DNA from: Lachancea kluyveri NRRL Y-12651
Lineage: Eukaryota > Ascomycota > Saccharomycetes > Saccharomycetales > Saccharomycetaceae
Assembly (NCBI GenBank): GCA_000149225.2
Contig: CM000692.1
Location: forward strand, 682,001-746,000
Length of the DNA stretch: 64,000 nt
Reading direction: 5' to 3'
Shown: one piece after another, positions 17,580-27,286 of the stretch
Position numbering within the stretch: the first letter of the stretch is position 1
How the letters are laid out: each line of letters begins with the position of its first letter
Program-made: the position numbers and the translations under genes
Notes under the pieces: generated by a model
What the model was told of the DNA's origin: nothing
The model's database searches: none
What the model saw: the letters and a program-made list of their open reading frames with translations, nothing else

Positions 17580-18524
17580 ATGGTATGTGCAAAAACTCAC
17601 ATAAGTTATACATCAAGGATTCCGTGTTACATATTCCCTGGTTTATAAGGCGATAATGATTTGAAGAAAGTTTGATGCCAAGTAGAAGTACACTAAAAAT
17701 GATTGAAAAACTTTCCACAACTGAACATCGTACCGTTGTTTTAAGAATAAAGAAAGTATATGCATTTTAGATGTCCTGGTTTGTTTTCCTGGAAAGTTGA
17801 TAGGTTGGGACTTAGAGCTAGCTTTTGCCGCGATCCATAATATAGGAGAAGAGCATCAATCACCCGTTGAAAAATTTTCCGAATACGCACTGAATTGCAA
17901 TGTTTACATGCTAACAACTTTATTTGTTTTCAGTGGCGCACAAGCATTTCCATGGTTGTCAGGATAATTAATAATCCAACTTTAAAGAGCGTAATATGAG
18001 GCATGGCTAATGCGGGGGGATTGACTTTTGGTACAAGGAATCGATTTCTAACTAGGAATATCACACGATTAATCCAAGAATGTGCTATAGCAAACAACTT
18101 ACTAACAGTATCTTTGCAGTCTGACGCTATCACTATCCGTACTAGAAAGGTTATTTCCAACCCATTGTTGGCTAGAAAGCAATTCGTCATCGACGTCTTG
18201 CACCCAAACAGAGCCAACGTTTCCAAGGACGAATTGCGTGAAAAGTTGTCTGAAATCTACAAGGCTGAAAAGGACTCTGTTTCCGTTTTTGGTTTCAGAA
18301 CTCAATTCGGTGGTGGTAAGTCCACTGGTTTCGGTTTAGTTTACAACTCTGTTGCCGACGCCAAGAAGTTCGAACCAACCTACAGATTGGTCAGATACGG
18401 TTTGGCTGAAAAGGTTGAAAAGGCCTCCAGACAACAAAGAAAGCAAAGAAAGAACAGAGGTAAGAAGGTCTTCGGTACTGGTAAGCGTTTGGCCAAGAAG
18501 GTTGCTCGTCGTAACGCTGATTAG
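17580..18524 (+). CDS. RPS24: 40S ribosomal protein eS24, one intron
   Basis: Exon 1 is only the ATG at 17580-17582. The intron runs from the donor GTATGT at 17583 to an AG ending at 18119, with branchpoint TACTAAC at 18100-18106. Exon 2 (18120-18524) begins [20 protein letters not shown], giving a 135-residue protein, the S. cerevisiae length. The C-terminus is the usual basic tail ([13 protein letters not shown], then [13 protein letters not shown]). eS24 sits in the small subunit and is needed for early 18S rRNA maturation. S. cerevisiae has two copies, RPS24A (YER074W) and RPS24B (YIL069C), with the same ATG-only first exon. In the 537-nt intron, AACTTTCCA (17709-17717) can pair with TGGAAAGTT (17790-17798), a stem of the sort that shortens long ribosomal-protein introns. 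A second branchpoint-acceptor pair lies inside the intron. Codon use is highly biased. Confidence 0.95.
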
Positions 18525-18841
18525 AGTAATCTCCATCATCACTATTACTACTTACTAAAATCTTTTTTATATCTGTGTTTTAATATAAAAAACTATTATC
18601 ATTTGTTCCTGTAATCTTTTCAAGTAATACATACTAGGTCTACGATATCATAGGGTTTTGATCAGATTTGCTATACAGTTTCGTCTTTATTTTCAACACT
18701 TTCACTACTCATTTCGGCCTACCCATACGGCAGATTCAATTGCTGCCGTACAAAATCAGATACACCTGAAAATAAATCGATTAGCGGGAGCTTTCCACAG
18801 AGCAAGACAGCTTAAGAGGACAAACAAACTTTAGACCATTC

Positions 18842-19290
18842 ATGATGCTATTTGGCTTAGGAAAACTCTTTTACGTGATACTTTTACTAATAAATGCTGT
18901 CGCCGTATTAAGCGAAGAAAGATTCCTAAGAAGAAGTGAGTATCATATAAGCACTAAGTGTTTTTATGAACAGTCAAACAAACCAATACTAACGCGTTTC
19001 TTCTTTCCTAAAGTCGGTTTGGGATCCAATTCTAACCAAGGTGCTGTATTTGGCCAACAAGAGAGTACCACTAAATCCAAGCTGGTTCAATTGATAAGCG
19101 CGGTACAAACGCTTTTGAGAAGTATGTACAGAGACCGATTGGAGATATTTCCTTCCAAAGTCAAATCAGTTTTCTACTGACTTTTTGCTTTCTCCGTTTA
19201 CCGTGGAAATTTTTACTAACAGATCAGCATGAAGTTCCTTTAATCGGAATCAACGTTTTAGTAATTGTTTATGAATTACTTCTAGGTTGA
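18842..19290 (+). CDS. YOS1: ER-Golgi transport protein Yos1, two introns
   Basis: Three exons, 18842-18935, 19014-19121 and 19235-19290, join to an 85-residue protein, exactly the S. cerevisiae length. The joined sequence keeps the family run ...RFLRR|IGLGS... and ...QTLLR|IPLIGINVLVIVYELLLG. Intron 1 (78 nt) has donor GTGAGT, branchpoint TACTAAC at 18987-18993 and acceptor AAG. Intron 2 (113 nt) has donor GTATGT, branchpoint TACTAAC at 19214-19220 and acceptor AAG. There are two membrane segments, one at the N-terminus (about 3-23) and one at the C-terminus. Yos1 binds Yip1 and Yif1 and is needed for COPII vesicle fusion with the Golgi. Reading straight through intron 1 stays open and gives a misleading 112-residue frame. 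It follows RPS24 as YER074W-A follows YER074W. Confidence 0.92.
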
Positions 19291-19786
19291 TACATTTAGA
19301 ATTTTAATAACAAGTGTACATTAAACCAAAGGTATATCTACGTGAGCCTACATATATAAGTATATTTCCTCAATTATATGCCAAGCTTAAATCTCGCACA
19401 AACTAATACTTACGGGGCGTGCTTGAAACTAGCTATTTTTCATGTCAAAATACACAATGTGAATTGATTTCTGACAAGGTAAACTCGCCAAGGACGTTTT
19501 AGGGACAAGACTAAAAGTGGTAGCATCAGATAGGGAATATGATTTAACTTATAAACAACTAGATTCTGATACTAGAAGAAATAAAATAAAGGTAGGAGTA
19601 CTAGAAGAAGTATTTACTTGCATGTCGAATAAAGCAGGCAAATAAAAAAAAAAAAAAAAAAAAAGAAAAAAAAGAAAAAAAGGAAAGAGAAAATACAAAA
19701 AGAATCCCATGAGGAGCACATAGCATGTGCTCGAAAATCGGGCACTCAATGATAAAAAGGCCAACCATCAACTTTCAGAAGGTTAT
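19291..19786. other. Convergent YOS1-PTP3 intergenic
   Basis: About 0.5 kb between convergent gene ends, with an A-rich homopolymer tract from about 19645 to 19681. Nothing else was recognised. Confidence 0.6.
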
Positions 19787-22700
19787 CTATTTCTCTTTAG
19801 TTTTGTTTTCCAGAAACTTTTCTAAAATGTCCAATTTATCCGCTTCGTGAGTTAATACAAACAAATTACCACCGTCACTGTCGCCCTTTTTGTTCAACTT
19901 CAAAGTAAAATATTGAAGTAGACAGTCGTATACGAACAGATATTGGTTAATATTTTGAACCATTGAAATACGTTGTTTTCTAAACTTGTTTATAGTCATA
20001 ACAACAGGGTCGAACAGTTTCCCCGGTGGCCTTGAAGAGATACCGGTGGCAGAGTTTGATGTACCACCAACAGAACCAATACCATCAAAATTACTAGAAG
20101 AAAGTGGATGTAATGAACCAGCCACACGTCTTTTTTGGTACCACCCCTGCTGTAATTTATCAAACTTCATCATGTTGGATAAAAGTGAATCAATGGTACA
20201 CAAAGTTCCAGTTCTACCACATCCGGCAGAACAATGTACCAAAATGGTCGGAACGTAATCATCTTGATAGACATGCTTGCTAAACAACTCGTCCAGGACA
20301 AAGTTTTTCAAACCAATGACTTGTAATATTTCATCGGGATTCATCAAAATACCAAGGTCAGGCCAGTTTTTTATTTGTAGCTGTAAAGTTTCGAAATGGT
20401 TGGCGCCGTTATAGTTCAATTGGATTCGTCTGATAATAATTTCATCCCCCTGTTCCGTCCTTGGACTAGGAAACAATGGACAGGATGATGGAAGCGAAGC
20501 AGAACCACAGTTGGAGGGCTTTGGGACATTTTTGGTCTTTGTGCTGTACTCCTGTAGTAGCTTTACTTGGATACCATCATAGTTACCTTCTGCCCAAAAC
20601 CTACAACATTTTTCAACGCCGTTTTCGAATTCATCGGTCAGGGATAAAATTAGAGGCACATTGTTGTTCAAAATACACGTGTAAAAATCATGGATCGTTG
20701 CTGCCAGTGGAGCTTGTGTAGCAATGTAACGAACATTCATGCACCTGTTACTTTCCTCTCGCAGAGGTTCAGAATGTGGTGGCGGTGGAGAGTTTGAGGA
20801 GAATGACAGACTCAAGACTGGGTCAACCAAATAGTTGGCGTTAATGTATGTGTCCCAAATATCGTTGCTTGAAGAATCGGTTTGTTCATCGCCACGCGAA
20901 TATTGTGGCGGTGTATGCGATTTGCGCAATACAACCCTGGTATGCTCGTAGGGGAAAATATCCTTGTAACGGTTTTTCGCGCCCAATTCGAGACCAGACG
21001 ATATCTTAATTTTGTGATCCTCTTCGTCGTAATCGTCTTCAACAGAATCTAGCCAAGCATGGGGAGAACAATGGTTGGCGGTTGCACCATGTTGATGATT
21101 TCTCGGATCTTCGGTGTCGTCGATTGCACATGGTGTCGAAGGTATCGGGTTACACAGGAGGTTGCCGGTTGGCGGAATGCTCTGTGGCTGTTCCAAGACC
21201 ATGTCCACATTGGTCAGACACTGATTCAATCTTTTCTTCTCCAACAAGTCCAACCTCTGAAACTGCGAGATAAATTGTAATTTGGACGCCTTCATCAGCT
21301 CTTGGAACCATTGTGGCACCACCGAGTTTATGTTTTCTAGGGAGTGTATTTGTTCTAGTTTGTTGTATTTCTTTTGAAAATTTAGTTTATCGTTTATAAC
21401 ATCGGATGCGGGCTGTTGTTGGCAGTGCTTGTGGGTGTAATTATTATTAGGAATATGGGTATGGTTTTCGTGCTGATGTTGATAATAGATGTCCTGGCAG
21501 TGCTGCTGTGACACTTGACGCTCATCCCATTGCTGCTGCTGCTGTTTTTTCGGTAAGGGTGTTTGAGACGGGAAATCAAACGGTTGTAAATACGATGCGG
21601 TATCAGACTCTGGAGTAGGCTTCGGAGTAGTTTCCTCCCAGGAGAACCTCCTTTGCTCGTTGATATTCACAGCACTGATGTAGCTTTCAATGTTGCTTAT
21701 CTCCTCGTTTTGAGAAATCTTGAAAAAGGGGGGCGGCAACGCGTTCGATGAAGGCAGTTGGAATTTGAAAAGCGCAGAGACAGGCGACGAAGAGGCCGAG
21801 GATGCCATGGACAACGGAGACGAGTATATCGAGGGAAGCGATTTGGACGTCTTGTGGAAGGATGGCAGTTTCAGCTGAGGTGTGGTTTTTGTAGCGTTAT
21901 CAGCGGGCGTACAAGTCGAGTAATCAACCAGCTCCGGGAGTATCGTTTGTAGCTGTAGGAAGCCACACGAAAGGATATAGACCCTTGGAGGCGTTTCAGG
22001 CCAACTGGCGTAGTCCAAGAATTTGGACGATATACCGTAGCAACCCAGACTTATGGAAGAGTCGGTTTGGTTGGACGAGTTGTCATAGATGATGATTCTG
22101 ACTTTGGAAATGTCAGTCGAGGGGCCCAGGAGTTTGGAGTAGGCCTGGTCCTTTTCAGGAGAGGGCAAGTTGTCAAGCAGCCTTTCCAAAGTGAAGTTTT
22201 TTCTTTTCAGCAGCGTAGAGGGTAAACGAACGTGCAAGGAATCACGTATTTTCGATTTGGAAAAGTCGATAAAGGGCCTGACGTCCAGGAGAAGCAGATG
22301 CTCGGGGTCGGTATCCTTCAGCAGCCTGTCCAGTTCAAGAGCTCCGATCAAGAGACAGTTCTCGTGTTTGGGGAAACGAGTCTCTTTTTGTTTGAAAGGC
22401 GGTACGTTTGGCGCACTATTCGATTTGAAAGACATGATAGAACTGCAAGAGTTTGAAGTGGGACTTGGCACAGGCGTGGCGATAGGGTTGGTTGCCACTG
22501 TAGGAGACATGTTGGCATAGGAAGAGCTTGTTGGAACGATGAAAGGATTATCGGCTAGATTCGACGTTGCAAGAACGGGTAGCACGCTGGTAGACTTGTT
22601 TCTGAGACGTTGCTGGACTTTATTGTAAGCCTTCTTGGACGATGGGATCGGCGTCGAGCTAAAAGATCCAACCGGTTTGCTATTGTGGGCCGGAGAGGTA

Positions 22701-22834
22701 TCGTTCGTCAGTGTTGACGTAGAGGAGACCACGGAGCTTGCGTCGGCATAGTCGGTTGAATGATGATCACAGGCTGCCAGAGGAGGGAGCACCATGGATG
22801 TCAAAGACTGCGATTGGTCGTGGTGATGCGTCAT
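19787..22834 (-). CDS. PTP3: Protein tyrosine phosphatase Ptp3-like (MAPK phosphatase)
   Basis: A 1015-residue protein from the ATG at 22834; the frame continues to a TTG at 22969 with no family support. A rhodanese/CH2-like domain lies at about residues 140-300 (LLLLDVRPFIDFSKSKIRDSLHVRLPS in part: LLLDVRPFIDFSKS). A low-complexity linker with a Gln run (QQQQQ) follows. The C-terminal PTP domain starts near SSGLELGAKNRYKDIFPYEH and has the nucleophile Cys868 and Arg874 in HCSAGCGRTG, with the WPDLG acid loop upstream. Ptp3 dephosphorylates the MAP kinases Fus3 and Hog1 in S. cerevisiae. The related Ptp2 is shorter, and the position next to YOS1 matches YER075C. It is longer than S. cerevisiae Ptp3 (928), the excess lying in the linkers. 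An ATG 13 codons in (MVLPPLAACD) is an alternative start. Confidence 0.93.
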   Translation of the reverse strand: MTHHHDQSQSLTSMVLPPLAACDHHSTDYADASSVVSSTSTLTNDTSPAHNSKPVGSFSSTPIPSSKKAYNKVQQRLRNKSTSVLPVLATSNLADNPFIVPTSSSYANMSPTVATNPIATPVPSPTSNSCSSIMSFKSNSAPNVPPFKQKETRFPKHENCLLIGALELDRLLKDTDPEHLLLLDVRPFIDFSKSKIRDSLHVRLPSTLLKRKNFTLERLLDNLPSPEKDQAYSKLLGPSTDISKVRIIIYDNSSNQTDSSISLGCYGISSKFLDYASWPETPPRVYILSCGFLQLQTILPELVDYSTCTPADNATKTTPQLKLPSFHKTSKSLPSIYSSPLSMASSASSSPVSALFKFQLPSSNALPPPFFKISQNEEISNIESYISAVNINEQRRFSWEETTPKPTPESDTASYLQPFDFPSQTPLPKKQQQQQWDERQVSQQHCQDIYYQHQHENHTHIPNNNYTHKHCQQQPASDVINDKLNFQKKYNKLEQIHSLENINSVVPQWFQELMKASKLQFISQFQRLDLLEKKRLNQCLTNVDMVLEQPQSIPPTGNLLCNPIPSTPCAIDDTEDPRNHQHGATANHCSPHAWLDSVEDDYDEEDHKIKISSGLELGAKNRYKDIFPYEHTRVVLRKSHTPPQYSRGDEQTDSSSNDIWDTYINANYLVDPVLSLSFSSNSPPPPHSEPLREESNRCMNVRYIATQAPLAATIHDFYTCILNNNVPLILSLTDEFENGVEKCCRFWAEGNYDGIQVKLLQEYSTKTKNVPKPSNCGSASLPSSCPLFPSPRTEQGDEIIIRRIQLNYNGANHFETLQLQIKNWPDLGILMNPDEILQVIGLKNFVLDELFSKHVYQDDYVPTILVHCSAGCGRTGTLCTIDSLLSNMMKFDKLQQGWYQKRRVAGSLHPLSSSNFDGIGSVGGTSNSATGISSRPPGKLFDPVVMTINKFRKQRISMVQNINQYLFVYDCLLQYFTLKLNKKGDSDGGNLFVLTHEADKLDILEKFLENKTKEK

Positions 22835-23881
22835 CAAGAGATACAAGGAGTCGTCGACGACAATAAGAGTAGGATAGGAAAGGCGATATAGTAAATACAC
22901 AGGTAAACTGGAGAGATGAACAGCAGAACGGATTGAGACTACATTGGTGATATACGTCAAGATGGGCAAGAGAGCTTACCGCAGCAACGGCGAAAATATT
23001 CGACATTGGCAACCTTACTTTTCATTTCTTTTTTTTCTTTTTTTTCTTTTTGTAGAGTACAGTCAAAAGCCGGAGCTGGATGGATCAGGTGCGCATACGG
23101 ACCAATAGGGAGCGGGCAGGCTGCCACATTGAGCCTGGTGTTCAGCGAAGAAGAGAGGTGATGCCAGGGTGCGAACGACATGCTTTTACACAGACGGGTG
23201 TGCGTTCTTTTGTTCTGTTCTGTTCTGTTCTGTTTTGTTTTGCTTTTTCCTGCATTTTCTCGACTACTGAATACCGGAACAAAACTAACGGCCCTTACGC
23301 TGGAAGCTAATATCTGTTGAATTAAAAGAAGGCTACGGTTATCGTTCGTCCAGCGAAGCAGGAAGTGTGGTACCCGGGTGAAAATCAATCCAGGCCTTGC
23401 AAGAATACATCATGTGGGTGCCGATAGACAATTGTGACTCTGCAACCCGTGTTTTCTTTTTTTATAGATTTCTTTGTATGGTCTGGGCCTTAAAAGAACA
23501 CAGGCCGCCAAACAGGTCAAAAGTAGCCTTGGGTAAGCATATGACGAGTTCTTCCTGCAATCAAACCCTCTACGAGGGAGGGAGGAGGCCAACGTTAACG
23601 AGACCCGAGATAATGGGTGCCTGGGTTATCGGGTATGACGTTGCCGTGGTTATGCTTGGAGGGGTGGTGTATGGGTTTGAACGGTTGCTGGGGCCATGGG
23701 GGTGCAAGGCGCAAGGCGCGGGCCTCCTCACGAAACTCCAGTTTATACTGTCGAGCGGTTTTATTCGATTATAACGGAGCCGGCCATGTGTCAGAGCGTT
23801 GCTCAAGATTACCTCCCGCGTCAAAGTCGAAAAAAATAACTGATTGAAAAGCTTCCGCTGCAAACTTTGGAAACGTTGTTT
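22835..23881. other. PTP3 promoter and tRNA flank; TGTTC tandem repeat
   Basis: About 1 kb between PTP3 and tRNA-Ala. A tandem TGTTC repeat (four TGTTC units, then two TGTTT) lies at 23211-23240. A T-run on the minus strand (A7 at 23830-23836) could terminate the tRNA transcript. Open frames on both strands are short and show no domain. Confidence 0.55.
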
Positions 23882-23954
23882 TGGACGCAACCGGAGTCGA
23901 ACCGATGACCTCTTCCTTGCAAGGGAAGCGCGCTACCAACTGCGCCATGTGCCC
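23882..23954 (-). tRNA. tRNA-Ala (anticodon TGC)
   Basis: A 73-nt cloverleaf without intron. The acceptor stem is GGGCACA with TGCGTCC, including the G3:U70 pair that marks alanine tRNAs, plus one A5:C68 mismatch. The D arm is GCGC-AGTTGGTA-GCGC, the anticodon arm CTTCC-CTTGCAA-GGAAG with TGC at the centre, and the T arm ATCGG-TTCGACT-CCGGT with box B GGTTCGACTCC. The discriminator is A. It is read toward PTP3, away from MAM33. Confidence 0.97.
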
Positions 23955-24137
23955 ACAGATGAATTTTTGTTGTCTGAAACTCACTACAGCACTGCTTGAC
24001 AGGACGGAGTTGCTTCGTCCGTTGTGCTCTTCTGGATGCTTTCTTACCTACTCTGCTGAGAAAATTTTAAAACTTGTGGCATCTCATCTGTAATCCTCTT
24101 GCCCTGCAAACTAGATACGTTCTCCACAGAATATACC

Positions 24138-24911
24138 ATGTCCTTCCGTTTGATCGCCCGTAACGCTTTAAGATTGGCCTCCCGTAGATCATTTGTCGCA
24201 CCATCCGTTGCCAGATCTACCTTTTCCATCGCCAGAAACTTTGGCTCCGCTCCAGCTTTGTTCAACAAGCAAACTGACAGAATTGCCGGTGTCTTGGACA
24301 GTGAAATCAAGTTGGAACTCGATGAAGAATTCCAGGGAGTCCCAGAGTCCTTGCAAAGTTTCTTGGACAAATTCGGCTTCACTCCCGTGGAGACCACTGG
24401 TAAAAACTTGGCAGAAGTCGTCAAGAAGGCTGGCAACGGTGAAACCGTCCATGTCTTTTTCGACGTTGCCCAGGTTGCCAACTTGCCGTACGAAAGCGCT
24501 GCTTTGGAAAACGAGGCTCCTGCCGAAGACGCAGAGGACTACGACGGGTTGTCCGACAACTTCGCCAACGTCAACGTTGTTGTCGTCAAGGACGTTGAAC
24601 AGTCTGCAGTTTCTTTCGAATTGTTGATGAACTTGCAGGAAGGTTCCTTCTATGTCGACAGCGTTACCCCATACGCTTCCGCGAACGCTGCTCTTGAGGA
24701 ATCCGCGGATGCCGAGGTATCTCGTGAGTTGGTCTACCACGGTCCTCCTTTCTCCAACTTGGATGAAGAATTGCAAGAGTCATTGGAAGCCTATTTGGAA
24801 AGCAGAGGTATCACTGAGGAACTGGCCTCGTTCATCGGCGCCTACTCCGAATTCAAGGAAAACAAAGAGTACATCCAGTGGTTAAACAATATGAAGAAGT
24901 TTTTCAAGTAA
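24138..24911 (+). CDS. MAM33: Mitochondrial matrix acidic protein Mam33 (p32/C1QBP family)
   Basis: A 257-residue member of the MAM33 family (S. cerevisiae 266). The first ~40 residues ([19 protein letters not shown] onward) are rich in Arg and Ser without acids, a presequence for import. The mature part has the family segments [49 protein letters not shown] and the C-terminal [20 protein letters not shown] helix. p32 proteins form an acidic doughnut trimer in the matrix; yeast Mam33 helps mitochondrial translation and respiratory growth. The ATG at 24138 was chosen because it starts the presequence; the frame is open 13 codons further only to a TTG. It corresponds to YIL070C, here set among chromosome V orthologues. 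Confidence 0.94.
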   Translation: MSFRLIARNALRLASRRSFVAPSVARSTFSIARNFGSAPALFNKQTDRIAGVLDSEIKLELDEEFQGVPESLQSFLDKFGFTPVETTGKNLAEVVKKAGNGETVHVFFDVAQVANLPYESAALENEAPAEDAEDYDGLSDNFANVNVVVVKDVEQSAVSFELLMNLQEGSFYVDSVTPYASANAALEESADAEVSRELVYHGPPFSNLDEELQESLEAYLESRGITEELASFIGAYSEFKENKEYIQWLNNMKKFFK

Positions 24912-25170
24912 AAGGTTTCACACCTTTTTAGATCCGATCTCTCCTTCTCTATATTCTTGTACATAGTTATTTAATTCTTTTTTTTTAAAAATAAAAAAAA
25001 AAAAAAAAACTCACACAATCCCTTTTCGTTGTAATCAACTCTTAGAGGGTAGCTGGCAATGTGGCTCGGGATTCAATGCCTGTCTATCAAATTCTCTGAA
25101 TGCAAGGGTTAGGTTTGATTTTATACAGGTCTATATACACATGGCTGAAAGGAGTTGACCATATTCTTCT

Positions 25171-27066
25171 CTATCTATTTATCTCGGTGGCAGGAAGTTC
25201 GGTGTTCAATAACCTTTCCGATACCTGCTTCATTGCTTTTTCAATCTCTTGAACTTCATCTCCCTGTCCTGACTCGATAACTTTAACATGCTCCAGCAGC
25301 CTCTCCTTTAATCTTAGTAGTAGTCTTCTAAACAGGAATTTTTCTCTGTTGAGACCTTCTTCTTTCACGTCGTCTGTGTCTTCCAATTTGAATTCTTCGG
25401 CAACACTTTTTAGAAACCTGACAGCCTCTAATTCAACGTGTCTTAAAACGTTGTAATCTTTTTTATCGATGCCATCTATTTTCAGTTGCCCGGATAGGAG
25501 AGTGCGGATGAATTCGTCCAAGATTTCCTTTTTCTTTAAAACATCAATCATCCTCCTCTCATCACCCCTTCTAACGACGTTCCAGTAAAACATCCACGCC
25601 CTCCAATTCGCCACTCTAGCGTTCAACTCTATGCAAGATTTACTCTCAAAATCCATAATAAACTTATGACACCTGGCCAACATTTCGTTCAGTTTCACTG
25701 GATCGTTGTTGATAAATTTTTTACCAGCCTCTCTTTCAAAGGCCTTATAGACTAAGACCAATGCTACTTTGCTACTTTTTTCGCAGGTTTGTTCCAGCTC
25801 CTGGTACAATTTTACCGCTTTGCTTGAACACTCCGTCGGATAACCTTTAATCACAATTTCAATCATTTTCTGGTAGCTGGATGACTTTAGCAAATTCCTG
25901 TGCTTTTTTTGTAGAAAGCTAAATGTGTTGGTAGCCAACTTATAGTTTTCGGTTTTGTAACAATTGTCCAAAAATAAGTTGATTACAAAGCTATCCAACG
26001 GAAATCGTCTCTTGAGGGAAATTTTGGATAAAGGGTTGCCCTCTAGTAGCTCAATAGATTCGCTCAAATCGATGTCAAAGAATTTGTTGATGGCAATCAT
26101 TGCGTTTTGCGAGTGCCTTAAATTCTTTCTTGTATGCCATACCTTGCAATATTCAAATAACAGCCTTCCATCGATAAGCTTTGCTGGAATGGTTGCCATA
26201 ATCGCCTCGATACGTTTCAATGCTTCGCTGTCATCATCTAGTTTTGCGACGGCTCGCAATATTGTGGTGTATGTGATAGAATCCTTTGTTACTCCCTTGG
26301 GTTTCATGTCATATATTTCAAAAACATATTCTGGATTCACACAGTTTACCAGGGCATCGAGTGCAGAGTTAAACTCAATGGTGTTCAGTTTACCACTTTC
26401 AATCAGACTGCTTACAATTCTTACCAACCTACGTCCTTGCCTCTCCGTCAGTGGATTTTTCAACCTTGCCAATCCGTCAAAAAGAATTGTATGCGTGAAT
26501 TCGTTGGGAGAAATCCCCCATTTTTTCCTCCAACTGTACATATCGATTGCAGAATTTGCATCTTGCAGCTCATTACAATAGTGTTCCATCATTTTGTTCA
26601 TTCCGACGATACCCTTATTTCTAGCCAACCTGATAAGGAAAATAGCTTTTTCAAGCTGGGACCTCTTCAAAAACTTTTCTACGTCTTGAGTAACTAATTT
26701 CGAATCACGTAGTTGCTCACCATTTACCCCAAGAATGGTGTATAGCAACCGACGGTCTTTGCTTATTGTGAGAAATTTCAAATCTGATTGACTGGTTGGA
26801 CCCAATTCCGTACTTTTCAAACTATCTTCAGTAACACCATGTTCTGATTTAAGTATGTGAAAGGCTTGTTGTTTAGGATACGCCTTTTTTTGTAGACTCT
26901 TCTGCTTCACCCGCTTGTTCATTAGCTGGCGGGCCCTCTCACTCGGAGTCTTCCGCATTATCACTCGGTGTTTCTCAAGCTGAGAAATTTTCGCTTTCAC
27001 ATGTGAACCACGATTTATGATGCTAGTGTGTAGCTGTCTGACTAATGTAATTGTTGTTTTATACAT
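25171..27066 (-). CDS. MRX1: Mitochondrial gene-expression protein Mrx1 (YER077C family)
   Basis: A 631-residue helical protein matching S. cerevisiae YER077C (688) in position and character. The first residues (MYKTTITLVRQLHTSIINRG) form a basic mitochondrial presequence. The body is a run of helical hairpins, for example TVLFDGLARL-like and DSITYTTILRAVAKLDDDSEALKRI segments (here SITYTTILRAVAKLD), that resemble pentatricopeptide repeats. S. cerevisiae Mrx1 is found in the MIOREX complexes around the mitochondrial ribosome. A role in mitochondrial RNA metabolism is inferred only from that association and the PPR-like pattern. It is convergent with MAM33 and divergent from PCI8. The start ATG has a clear presequence directly behind it. 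Confidence 0.85.
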   Translation of the reverse strand: MYKTTITLVRQLHTSIINRGSHVKAKISQLEKHRVIMRKTPSERARQLMNKRVKQKSLQKKAYPKQQAFHILKSEHGVTEDSLKSTELGPTSQSDLKFLTISKDRRLLYTILGVNGEQLRDSKLVTQDVEKFLKRSQLEKAIFLIRLARNKGIVGMNKMMEHYCNELQDANSAIDMYSWRKKWGISPNEFTHTILFDGLARLKNPLTERQGRRLVRIVSSLIESGKLNTIEFNSALDALVNCVNPEYVFEIYDMKPKGVTKDSITYTTILRAVAKLDDDSEALKRIEAIMATIPAKLIDGRLLFEYCKVWHTRKNLRHSQNAMIAINKFFDIDLSESIELLEGNPLSKISLKRRFPLDSFVINLFLDNCYKTENYKLATNTFSFLQKKHRNLLKSSSYQKMIEIVIKGYPTECSSKAVKLYQELEQTCEKSSKVALVLVYKAFEREAGKKFINNDPVKLNEMLARCHKFIMDFESKSCIELNARVANWRAWMFYWNVVRRGDERRMIDVLKKKEILDEFIRTLLSGQLKIDGIDKKDYNVLRHVELEAVRFLKSVAEEFKLEDTDDVKEEGLNREKFLFRRLLLRLKERLLEHVKVIESGQGDEVQEIEKAMKQVSERLLNTELPATEINR

Positions 27067-27286
27067 TCCTCTGGTGAGATTCGACTACTTCTTACATCTC
27101 CTACTATCTCCAGATCCATCGCTCGCTGTTTTATTAATTCAGAAAATTTTAAAAAACAAAATTGTCCGACTTCAACCATCTAAAGCCGGTCATATTTCAG
27201 TTTATGGAGGAGTAAGGTTCTGATTAACATCACAGTAATTAATGCGTCTATAAGCTAAAAAAAACCCTCGTCAATAAACCAATAAG

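Noticed and set aside
18003-18119. In-frame open extension of the RPS24 exon 2 frame into the intron, beginning at an ATG
   Set aside because: The true N-terminus is [11 protein letters not shown] by splicing; the 173-residue version would add an N-terminal segment not found in eS24.
22835-22969. Upstream extension of the PTP3 frame with a hydrophobic stretch
   Set aside because: It starts with TTG and does not resemble Ptp3; the first ATG at 22834 is the supported start.
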